Shown here: positions 1 to 5,284 of the stretch, in pieces
Position numbering within the stretch: the stretch's first letter is position 1
Layout of the letters: every line of letters begins with the position of its first letter
From: Lachnospiraceae bacterium UBA1760
GTDB lineage: Bacteria > Bacillota > Clostridia > Lachnospirales > Lachnospiraceae
DNA: 5,284 nt
Assembly (NCBI GenBank): GCA_002314775.1
Contig: DCHE01000001.1
Coordinates: forward strand, 1 to 5,284
Direction: 5' to 3'
Position numbers and translations under genes: made by a program
Notes under the pieces: model-generated
What the model was told of the DNA's origin: nothing
The model's database searches: none
Seen by the model: the letters and a program-made list of their open reading frames with translations, nothing else

Positions 1-920
1 AGCATGATATTCATAATACCAATACCAGCCACGAGGAGTGAGAAACCTGCTGCTACAACGAGGATGATTGTGATCATATCCATTGTTGATGACATTGTCT
101 CCATCATTTCCTGCTGCGAACGGATAGTAAAGTCATCACTATCGCCTGATTCATCCTTTATCTTATGTGTCTCACGAAGCACAGCTGTTAGTTCGTCAAT
201 AGCCTCATCTGTAAGTTCCTCCGTAACTGCCGAACAGTTGATGCTTGAGAAATATGTCTGCGCAGAGATACGCTTCATAACAGTAGTGTAAGGAGCAATC
301 ATAAGGTCATCCTGATCCATGCCGAATGAGTTGTAGCCCTTTGACTTCAAGACACCGACTATGCGGAAAGGTATTGACTTGAAACGTATTGTCTTACCTA
401 CAGGATCGCCGCCATCAGGGAAGAGATTGTCAACAACTGTCTTTCCAACAACACAGACCTTTGAAGCCTTCTTCACATCATCATCGCTCCACATATCTCC
501 TTCTTCTACGGTGAGCTGTTTGATGTCGAGATATTCTGTTGACTCGCCATATACTGTCGTAGAAGCATTGTTATTGCCATAGATTACCTGACCAGAAGCG
601 TTAACCTCAGGAGAGACGTATGTCACAAACTTACGATTCTCGATGATTGCCTCATAGTCTGACATTTTCAAGGTCTGCATAGCAGATGGATCCTGACGGA
701 CACCACCAGGACCAGTATCAGTACCAGGACGAACCATAAGAATGTTGGTGCCCATAGAGGAGATGTTCTGTCTGACACTCTCCTTTGAACCCTGTCCGAT
801 AGCCATCATTACAATCACAGCAGCAACACCGATAATGATGCCGAGCATTGAGAGGAAGGATCTGAACTTATTATTTGCGATGGCTTTGAAAGCCACCTTA
901 AAGAGATTTATGAAATTCAT
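1..920 (-). CDS. macB: MacB-like ABC transporter permease (FtsX/MacB_PCD family), 3' end cut off by window edge
   Basis: Inner-membrane permease half of a MacB-type exporter, which in this family couples cytoplasmic ATP hydrolysis to periplasmic conformational change. The reading frame is open for 306 codons from ATG at 920 to the window edge, with no stop. Residues 1-20 are a basic amphipathic start (MNFINLFKVAFKAIANNKFR). Residues 21-43 are TM1, with the family motif MLGIIIGVAAV. Residues 44-280 are the periplasmic MacB_PCD domain, containing SSMGTNILMVRPG (54-66) and IVGVLKSKG (187-195). TM2 runs from about 283 to 306 and ends in GIGIMNIM, the very conserved end of this helix (usually LLVGGIGIMNIM, here LLVAGIGIMNIM). 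Roughly 100 residues with TM3 and TM4 should lie beyond the edge. The start is fixed by TAATG overlap with the ATPase stop, and AGGA lies 6 bases upstream. In E. coli MacB this is fused to the ATPase; here it is separate, as in YknYZ-like systems. Confidence 0.93.
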   Translation of the reverse strand, partial: MNFINLFKVAFKAIANNKFRSFLSMLGIIIGVAAVIVMMAIGQGSKESVRQNISSMGTNILMVRPGTDTGPGGVRQDPSAMQTLKMSDYEAIIENRKFVTYVSPEVNASGQVIYGNNNASTTVYGESTEYLDIKQLTVEEGDMWSDDDVKKASKVCVVGKTVVDNLFPDGGDPVGKTIRFKSIPFRIVGVLKSKGYNSFGMDQDDLMIAPYTTVMKRISAQTYFSSINCSAVTEELTDEAIDELTAVLRETHKIKDESGDSDDFTIRSQQEMMETMSSTMDMITIILVVAAGFSLLVAGIGIMNIM

Positions 921-1678
921 TAGTCATCCTGTGGTTTAGGGAGATTAGCGAGAGCCTCTTCGGCATTGAGAATATTGGTATTGACAGTATCCTCACGAAT
1001 CATGCCGTCACGCAGATTAATGTTACGGCTTGAGTACTGTGCAATCTCCGGATTGTGAGTAACGAATATGATGGTACGACCCTGAGCATGTAGTTTCTGA
1101 AAGAGTACTAGCATCTCAAACGACGTACGTGTATCAAGATTACCAGTTGCCTCATCAGCAAGGATTACAGCAGGATTGTTGACCAAAGCGCGAGCAATGG
1201 CAACACGTTGCATCTGACCACCCGACATCTGGTTTGACTTATGATCCAGTCGGTCGGCCAAACCAACTGATGTCAGTGCTTCAATAGCTGCCTTTCTACG
1301 CATATCAGCAGTATATTCGCTATTGTACATCAGTGGCAGTTCCACGTTTTCAACGGCTGTTGTCTTTGCCAGAAGGTTGTAGTTCTGGAAAACAAAGCCA
1401 ATCTTTCTATTGCGGAGACGGGCACGCTGTGACTTGGACATCGTACGTACACTGACACCATCAAGGAAATACTCGCCTGATGTAGGTGTGTCGAGACATC
1501 CCAACTGGTTCAGGAGTGTTGACTTGCCCGAACCTGATGTGCCCTGTATAGTCACAAACTCACCTTCGTAAATCTTGAATGAGACACCACGTAGAGCCTT
1601 TACAATCTCTGAACCTACGTGGAACTCACGCTTTACATTCTGGAGTTCGATAACAACTTTTCTATTATCTTCTTGCAT
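920..1678 (-). CDS. macB: ABC transporter ATP-binding protein, MacB/LolD type
   Basis: Cytoplasmic ATPase partner of the permease, equivalent to the N-terminal domain of E. coli MacB; 252 aa, a normal length for stand-alone members. Motifs seen: Walker A GTSGSGKST (46-54), followed by LLNQLGCLD as in MacB/LolD; Q-loop VFQNYNLL with Q98; signature MSGGQ (151-155) followed by MQRVAIARAL; Walker B VILADE with catalytic Glu176; D-loop GNLD (179-182); and H-loop His208 in FVTHNPE. The usual ADEPTGNLD reads ADEATGNLD here, a Pro-to-Ala change that leaves all catalytic residues intact. The frame is open upstream to an ATG at 1819, but that extension overlaps the adaptor gene and looks unlike the family. 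ATG at 1678 (MQEDNRKVVIELQNV) gives a canonical N terminus and is preceded by purine-rich AACAAGAAGAAA. The stop TAA shares its last A with the permease ATG, so translational coupling is likely. Confidence 0.95.
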   Translation of the reverse strand: MQEDNRKVVIELQNVKREFHVGSEIVKALRGVSFKIYEGEFVTIQGTSGSGKSTLLNQLGCLDTPTSGEYFLDGVSVRTMSKSQRARLRNRKIGFVFQNYNLLAKTTAVENVELPLMYNSEYTADMRRKAAIEALTSVGLADRLDHKSNQMSGGQMQRVAIARALVNNPAVILADEATGNLDTRTSFEMLVLFQKLHAQGRTIIFVTHNPEIAQYSSRNINLRDGMIREDTVNTNILNAEEALANLPKPQDD

Positions 1679-1693
1679 TTTCTTCTTGTTAAG

Positions 1694-1714
1694 CCAAATG
1701 GTCGAGCCATTTGG
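1694..1714 (-). other. Intercistronic hairpin between adaptor and ATPase genes
   Basis: A perfect 8-bp inverted repeat, CCAAATGG at 1694-1701 and CCATTTGG at 1707-1714, is separated by a 5-base loop (TCGAG on the plus strand). It occupies the centre of the 43-base gap, 7 bases after the adaptor stop and 15 bases before the ATPase start codon. In the transcript it would form a stem-loop followed by CUUAACAAG. No U-run follows, so it does not look like an intrinsic terminator. Modulation of translation of the ATPase gene, or protection or processing of the mRNA, is inference. Confidence 0.6.
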
Positions 1715-1721
1715 AACATGA

Positions 1722-2912
1722 CTATTTGCTTGCCTTAGAACCGTTCTTCTTTCCTGGAGGGCCTGGCATGAATGGGTTACTGCTTTGCTCACCACCTTCA
1801 GCAGCGATATCCATTCCACCCATTGAGAACTCAGTGATTACCTTCTGACCTGCCTTGAGACCAGAGATAACCTCGCAAAGAGTACCATTAGTATTGCCTA
1901 TCTGTACCGCAATAGCCTTGAATACCTTGCCATCACGAATCCACACCTTATTCTCAGCCTGACAGTCCTGGATAGTCTCATCCTTGGCGAGGAGTTTCTC
2001 GTTAGGAGTGAACTTAAGTGCCTTGGCAGGGATAGTAAGCACATTCTTCACTTCCTTTGTGAAGATAGTAGCATTAGCAGTAAGACCTGGCTTCAGTTTC
2101 AAATCCTTGTTAGGAGCAGAAATGACACATTCGTATGTTACGACATTTGACTCTGTCGTAGCTTGCTGACGTACCTGTGTGACAGTACCCGTGAAGGTAT
2201 CATCAGGATAAGCATCAACAGTAAATGTCACACGCTGACCTTCCTTCACCTCGCCTATATCTGCCTCATCGATATCAGCAATAACACGCATATCGGTAAG
2301 GTCCTGAGCGATAGTGAACAATGTAGGAGTTGTCATTGCAGCCGCAACAGTCTGTCCTTCCTCAACCTCCTTTGAGAGTACAACGCCATCAATTGGTGAA
2401 GTGATGGTAGCATAGCTGAGGTTTGTCTGTGCCTTAGCTACGTTATTCTTCTGAGTAGTAACGTCTTCCTGAGCCTTCTTATATGAAAGGGCAGCTTCCT
2501 CGAAGTCATTTGCCGAAATGAGTCCCTTATCATAGAGTTGCTTGAAACGCTTGTAGTTAGAAGCCTGATAAGCTAATGTTGACTGGGAAGAAGACAAGTT
2601 AGCCTGCGCATTAGAGAGCTCAGAGAGCAGGTTTGTACGGTCGAGTTCTGCAATGACCTGTCCCTTCTTAACAACAGAGTTGTAGTCAACGTATATCTTT
2701 GACACGATACCCGAAACCTGAGTACCGACAGTGACACTTGTCACAGGTTCTATGGTACCTGTTGCTGTCACGCTGGATGTAATGTCGCCATTTGCTACGG
2801 CAACCTCTGTGTACTGTACTTGCTGTTTCTTGCCACCGCTGAGCATGAAGAAAGCAGCTACTGCTGCGATGATAATAGCAACGACAGCAATGATGATTTT
2901 CTTATTTTTCAT
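1722..2912 (-). CDS. macA: MacA-like periplasmic adaptor (RND/HlyD-family membrane fusion protein)
   Basis: The adaptor links the inner-membrane ABC transporter to the outer-membrane channel; 396 aa. An N-terminal TM anchor (residues 6-24, after MKNKK) leaves the rest in the periplasm. No lipobox cysteine is seen. The first beta/lipoyl half is at about 58-92 (VSGIVSKIYVDYNSVVKKGQ). An alpha-hairpin of about 93-166 is rich in Gln, Ser, Asn and Lys (LSELSNAQANLSSSQSTL, YKKAQEDVTTQKNNVAKAQ) and is the part expected to touch the OEP tip. The second lipoyl half is at 168-190 (ATITSPIDGVVLSKEVEEGQ). A beta-barrel spans about 205-290 (DEADIGEVKEGQ, KLKPGLTANATI), and a membrane-proximal domain about 291-365 (VLTIPAKAL, VISGLKAGQKVI). 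The last 30 or so residues form an unstructured-looking Gly/Pro/Lys tail (NPFMPGPPGKKNGSKASK). Cysteines are at 262, 317 and 346. ATG at 2912 directly follows a 7-bp repeat tract and has no Shine-Dalgarno sequence. Confidence 0.94.
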   Translation of the reverse strand: MKNKKIIIAVVAIIIAAVAAFFMLSGGKKQQVQYTEVAVANGDITSSVTATGTIEPVTSVTVGTQVSGIVSKIYVDYNSVVKKGQVIAELDRTNLLSELSNAQANLSSSQSTLAYQASNYKRFKQLYDKGLISANDFEEAALSYKKAQEDVTTQKNNVAKAQTNLSYATITSPIDGVVLSKEVEEGQTVAAAMTTPTLFTIAQDLTDMRVIADIDEADIGEVKEGQRVTFTVDAYPDDTFTGTVTQVRQQATTESNVVTYECVISAPNKDLKLKPGLTANATIFTKEVKNVLTIPAKALKFTPNEKLLAKDETIQDCQAENKVWIRDGKVFKAIAVQIGNTNGTLCEVISGLKAGQKVITEFSMGGMDIAAEGGEQSSNPFMPGPPGKKNGSKASK

Positions 2913-2914
2913 TG

Positions 2915-2956
2915 TTTATCAATTATGCATTACAAATTACGAATTATGCATTATCA
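2915..2956 (-). repeat. Degenerate 7-bp tandem repeat filling the gap between channel and adaptor genes
   Basis: Six consecutive 7-bp units of form NNNTAAT (minus strand) run without a gap from the stop codon of the channel gene to two bases before the adaptor ATG. The variable triplets in order are TGA, GCA, TCG, TTG, GCA, TGA. The constant part is TAAT in five units and TAAA in the last. One consequence is a perfect 12-bp direct repeat, AATTATGCATTA, at 2921-2932 and 2942-2953 on the plus strand. The channel gene's stop TGA is the first triplet of unit one and is followed in frame by TAA. Because 7 is not a multiple of 3, the TAA in successive units falls in all three frames. Confidence 0.7.
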
Positions 2957-4309
2957 AAGCTTAAACTCCTCTCCTCCATAATACTTGAGAAGCTGCTGAT
3001 CGTACACCGATGTGTACTTTGCCTGTAGTGCTGTCTGCTGTGCCTTTAGGAGATTGTTCTTACCATCCATAAGCTCAACGAGATTCTTAAGACCTACATT
3101 AAACTGTTCAGAGAGAAGGTCGAAGCTTGTCTGCATATACTGGACATTGGCAGAGGCAGAGCGGAACTGTGCCTGCGAACTTGTTGCATCAAGCCAATAG
3201 CCGTCGATGGTATTACGCAACTGACGCTGCTGACCCTCCACCTCAAGCTGTGCTGTCTGCTTCTGCAGTTCAGCACGTTCCACTGCAGTACGATTCTGAC
3301 GCTGCGAGAAGATAGGTACCTGAACATTGAGACCAGCAGAGTTACTCCAACTGTTCTTCCACTGCTTGAAGACACTAGTACCCGTACCACTCATATTCGA
3401 TGTACCAATACCTGCAGAGAGACTTACCGACGGAAGTTTGCCAGCCTTGGCAATAGCAATCTGCTTGTCAGCAATATCAACAGATAGCTGTGAACCACGA
3501 ATCTCCGGACGACTGATGAGTGCTGCCTGGTATATCTCGTCGGCATTAGGCACGGCCTGTAGTGCCTGCTCGTCAGTAATTGTTGTGGTTGCAACGTCAA
3601 AGTCAACGTCTGAGTCAAGTTCAAGGAGCTGCTTCAGATCCAGCTTGTATCGCGACACGGCAACCTCGGCAGTCGTAACGTCATACTCGCCCTGAGCCAC
3701 CTGTGCCTCAAGCTGTGAGAGGTCGGCCTTTGAGAGCGAACCCACCTTCACCATCTGTGCAGCACGGTCACGCTGTGCTTGTGCCACCTTCAGAGTATTC
3801 TTGTTCACCTCAATAGCCTCACGTGCATACAATATCTCAACGTACAACAACACAATCTGCTGCTTCAGTTTATTGAGAGTCTCCTGTGTGGTGAGCTGAG
3901 CCTTCTCTACGTACATTTTCTGCTGCTCGATGGTCTTAGTGCGTTTGCCACCATTCCATAGCGTGTAGCCAAGGTTAAGACCATAGTTGCCATTGTAGGA
4001 TGTAGAAGATGTAGATGATGACACCGTCATATTACCCGCACCATCTGTAATGACATTATTGTTTGATGAAGACCATGGGCGGTTGTTGATGTTCTGACTC
4101 ATACTTGCAGACAAAGAAGGAAAAAGTGCAGCTTTGTCTTGAGCAAGTGTAGATTGAGCATCCTGTTCAGAAATTCGGTTTTTCTGTAGGTCGATGTTGT
4201 GTTCTGTAGCATAATCTATGCACTGTTGCAAAGTCCATGTGTCAGCATTTGCCCCAAGAGATAGCATTAGCATTACTAAGCAGAAAAACCACTTCGTTGA
4301 TTTGTTCAT
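2954..4309 (-). CDS. TolC-like outer membrane efflux protein (OEP family)
   Basis: Outer-membrane channel of the tripartite pump; 451 aa, typical for the family. A signal peptide covers residues 1-22 (basic MNKSTK, hydrophobic core WFFCLVMLMLSLG, likely cleavage after ANA before DTWTLQQC). The mature start WTLQQCIDYATEHN is the classic OEP opening. The protein has the internal two-fold repeat of OEPs: ALFPSLSASMS (61-71) pairs with GKLPSVSLSAG (290-300), GYTLWNGGKR (114-123) with VQVPIFSQRQNR (329-340), and VGSLSKADLSQLEAQ (189-203) with VGLKNLVELMDGKNNL (405-420). Long Gln/Ala/Leu-rich helical stretches lie between them. A Ser/Asn/Thr/Gly-rich segment at about 72-109 sits where the first extracellular loop is expected. 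First gene of the efflux set; AAGGA lies 4 bases before the ATG. It ends in tandem in-frame stops TGA-TAA. Confidence 0.95.
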   Translation of the reverse strand: MNKSTKWFFCLVMLMLSLGANADTWTLQQCIDYATEHNIDLQKNRISEQDAQSTLAQDKAALFPSLSASMSQNINNRPWSSSNNNVITDGAGNMTVSSSTSSTSYNGNYGLNLGYTLWNGGKRTKTIEQQKMYVEKAQLTTQETLNKLKQQIVLLYVEILYAREAIEVNKNTLKVAQAQRDRAAQMVKVGSLSKADLSQLEAQVAQGEYDVTTAEVAVSRYKLDLKQLLELDSDVDFDVATTTITDEQALQAVPNADEIYQAALISRPEIRGSQLSVDIADKQIAIAKAGKLPSVSLSAGIGTSNMSGTGTSVFKQWKNSWSNSAGLNVQVPIFSQRQNRTAVERAELQKQTAQLEVEGQQRQLRNTIDGYWLDATSSQAQFRSASANVQYMQTSFDLLSEQFNVGLKNLVELMDGKNNLLKAQQTALQAKYTSVYDQQLLKYYGGEEFKL

Positions 4310-4378
4310 TTAATCCTTGTTCTTTTTATTTAATTATTATCTATAACATAGAAATAGACGATAAATGCAGAAAACAGT
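4310..4378 (-). promoter_or_regulatory. AT-rich gap upstream of the efflux genes; possible leader/promoter region
   Basis: These 69 bases between the hydrolase stop and the channel start are strongly AT-rich (for example AGATAATAATTAAATAAAAAG on the minus strand, in two parts around 4325-4345). I find no exact TAnnTTTG box, no convincing terminator stem with a U-run and no clear operator. A weak TATGTTAT at about 4350-4343 resembles the box only partly. The region may hold the start of the efflux transcript, or the operon may read through from the hydrolase. Confidence 0.3.
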
Positions 4379-5212
4379 TTAAAAACTTTTAAGCCAAGAA
4401 CGTAATTCAGTTACCATTTCGTTATGATATGCAAAAGTATCACGTATTCCCCAACCATGACCTCCTGATGGATATACGTGTAATGATGCAGGAATATTAT
4501 GTTTATAACATTCTGTATAGTATTCAACACTATTTACAGGAGGGACAGCACGATCATCATCACTAAGAGCAATCCATGCACGTGGTGTACTTTCGTTAAT
4601 CTGAGAGGCATTTGAATACTGCTTTTCATCAGTCTCAGTTGGATTATTGCCTAAGAAATTATCATGCGAACCTATATGTGTGACATTCTTATCCATGCTT
4701 ATTACAGGATAAAAGAGTATCTGAAAATTTGGTTTCGCTTCTGCTGTTGCATGTGTCGCTATTGTACTGGCAAGATGCCCACCAGCCGAGAAACCCATGA
4801 TTCCAACATCATTAGGATTGATATTCCATGTCTTGGATTTCTCACGAAATAACTTCATAGCAGCTTCTGCGTCCTCAATAGGGATGCGTTTGTCGCCTTG
4901 AGGCATACGATAATGAAGTACAAGGACTGCAATGCCCAATTCATTAAAAAAAGGAGCCCATTGTGTACCTTCATGCTCCATTGCCAGATGAGTATATCCA
5001 CCACCAGGGCAGATAACAACAGCTCTACCAGTTGATTTATCTGTTTCAGGAAGAAAGACCTTAACGTAAGCAGTATCCTTGATGTCATTGCTAACATGTG
5101 GGGCACCATTTGTCCACAAATCAATACGCTTGCTATTATCATTATTGTTCGGTGCAGGATGCACTCCAATTACCGCCAATACCATAATAAGGGAAAGAAG
5201 TATTCGTTTCAT
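4379..5212 (-). CDS. Secreted alpha/beta hydrolase, esterase/lipase-like (BD-FAE or acetyl-esterase type)
   Basis: Serine hydrolase probably acting on an ester bond, exported to the periplasm or beyond; 277 aa from the chosen start. Residues 1-20 form a signal-peptide-like start (MKRILLSLIMVLAVIGVHPA) without a lipobox cysteine. An oxyanion-hole loop CPGGGY is at 68-73. The nucleophile elbow GFSAGGH (140-146) has Ser142. DDDRAVPP (218-225) places the acid at Asp220, and GGHGW (250-254) gives His252. The order and spacing match the alpha/beta hydrolase fold, and the GxSxGG elbow and DxxVP motif resemble bacterial feruloyl/acetyl-xylan-type esterases. The substrate is not readable. An ATG at 5224 in the same frame would add MQLI. 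The later ATG is preferred because it gives a cleaner signal peptide and a longer leader after the promoter box at 5247-5240. The gene is more AT-rich than the efflux genes downstream. Confidence 0.88.
   Translation of the reverse strand: MKRILLSLIMVLAVIGVHPAPNNNDNSKRIDLWTNGAPHVSNDIKDTAYVKVFLPETDKSTGRAVVICPGGGYTHLAMEHEGTQWAPFFNELGIAVLVLHYRMPQGDKRIPIEDAEAAMKLFREKSKTWNINPNDVGIMGFSAGGHLASTIATHATAEAKPNFQILFYPVISMDKNVTHIGSHDNFLGNNPTETDEKQYSNASQINESTPRAWIALSDDDRAVPPVNSVEYYTECYKHNIPASLHVYPSGGHGWGIRDTFAYHNEMVTELRSWLKSF
4432..4439 (-). promoter_or_regulatory. Promoter-like TACTTTTG inside the 3' end of the hydrolase gene
   Basis: This is an exact match to the Bacteroidetes -7 consensus TAnnTTTG. It lies within codons for Asp-Thr-Phe-Ala near the hydrolase C terminus, about 120 bases upstream of the channel gene start and in the same direction. 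The decamer TACTTTTGCA is identical to the one before the hydrolase. A TTGG lies 12 bases upstream, too close for the usual -33 element at about 20 bases, so a chance match dictated by codons is quite possible. Confidence 0.25.
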
Positions 5213-5239
5213 AATAAGTTGCATTGATTATTCGGAATG

Positions 5240-5247
5240 CAAAAGTA
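5240..5247 (-). promoter_or_regulatory. Probable -7 promoter element TACTTTTG for the hydrolase
   Basis: Minus-strand TACTTTTG matches the Bacteroidetes sigma-ABfr -7 consensus TAnnTTTG exactly and is followed by CA. A start site a few bases downstream (about 5236) would leave a leader of about 12 bases to the ATG at 5224, or about 24 bases to the ATG at 5212, favouring the latter. No good TTTG/TTG is seen about 20 bases upstream; that position holds an 8-bp palindrome instead. Confidence 0.5.
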
Positions 5248-5257
5248 CTCATTTTCT

Positions 5258-5274
5258 CGCACATACGCGTACAT
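5258..5274 (-). other. Short direct repeat with embedded palindrome upstream of the hydrolase promoter box
   Basis: On the minus strand, ATGTACG (5274-5268) and ATGTGCG (5264-5258) repeat with a 10-base period. The perfect palindrome TACGCGTA (5271-5264) lies across them. The cluster sits where a -33 element would be relative to the box at 5247-5240. A role as a regulator binding site is inference; such short repeats can arise by chance. Confidence 0.25.
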
Positions 5275-5284
5275 TCATTAAATG

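Noticed and set aside
4..291. Plus-strand 95-codon open frame at the left edge
   Set aside because: The opposite strand reads as the MacB_PCD domain and TM2 of the permease without any stop, so this is antisense shadow.
1679..1819. Extension of the ATPase frame upstream to ATG 1819
   Set aside because: The extra 47 residues overlap the adaptor's 3' end in another frame, lack family resemblance, and the internal ATG at 1678 gives a standard N terminus.
3094..3390. Minus-strand open frame of 98 codons inside the channel gene
   Set aside because: It lies fully within the channel gene in another frame, its Ser/Arg/Val-rich composition is typical of a shadow frame, and it has no recognisable domain.
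3327..3695. Plus-strand 122-codon open frame antisense to the channel gene
   Set aside because: It is antisense to a strongly supported OEP gene, has no start context and no recognisable motif.
4371..4390. Possible terminator after the hydrolase (AAAACAGTTT paired with AAAAACTTTT)
   Set aside because: The stem is imperfect, almost purely A/T, overlaps the stop codon and is not followed by a U-run after a GC-rich stem.
4855..5169. Minus-strand 104-codon open frame inside the hydrolase
   Set aside because: It is a frame-shifted shadow of the hydrolase, whose own frame carries the complete catalytic triad.
5282..5284. ATG at the right edge on the plus strand as a divergent gene start
   Set aside because: Only three bases are visible and there is no promoter or codon evidence.
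1..5284. CRISPR array, transposase, tRNA/rRNA gene, phage or toxin-antitoxin content
   Set aside because: No matching repeats, terminal inverted repeats or gene content was seen; the window is accounted for by five co-directional genes with short gaps.

Overview
The window is a compact, single-direction block on the minus strand. It encodes a complete outer-membrane-to-inner-membrane efflux module of the MacA-MacB-TolC type, preceded by a secreted alpha/beta hydrolase. The organism is most likely a member of the Bacteroidales, probably Prevotella-like. This is inferred from three things: a TAnnTTTG-type promoter element ahead of the hydrolase, mostly weak or absent Shine-Dalgarno sequences, and the split of MacB into separate ATPase and permease genes next to an OEP-family channel, an arrangement common in that group. 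No rRNA or other marker gene is present to confirm the taxon.

Layout in order of transcription, from high to low coordinates. Positions 5213-5284 hold the upstream region of the hydrolase, with a good TACTTTTG box (5247-5240) and a short repeat/palindrome just upstream of it. Positions 5212-4379 encode an exported esterase-like hydrolase with a full Ser-Asp-His triad. A 69-base AT-rich gap follows. Positions 4309-2954 encode a TolC/OEP outer-membrane channel. A 41-base gap (2953-2913) consists almost entirely of a degenerate 7-bp tandem repeat. Positions 2912-1722 encode the MacA-like periplasmic adaptor. A 43-base gap (1721-1679) contains a perfect 8-bp-stem hairpin. Positions 1678-920 encode the ABC ATPase. 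It overlaps by one base (TAATG) the MacB-like permease, which runs from 920 off the left edge, so its last TM helices are outside the window.

How the parts fit together, from family knowledge: the ATPase and permease form the inner-membrane mechanotransmission-type ABC transporter (MacB/FtsX superfamily). The adaptor bridges the periplasm, and the OEP trimer forms the outer-membrane duct. Together they expel a periplasmic substrate such as a macrolide, peptide or lipid-like molecule. The substrate cannot be read from the sequence. The hydrolase points the same way but is visibly more AT-rich than the efflux genes, and nothing in the window shows that it is functionally linked.

I see no mobile element, CRISPR array, RNA gene or clear intrinsic terminator. 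The gene content is ordinary. The parts most worth a second look are the intercistronic sequences: the heptad repeat, the hairpin, and a promoter-like decamer that occurs both before the hydrolase and inside its 3' end.
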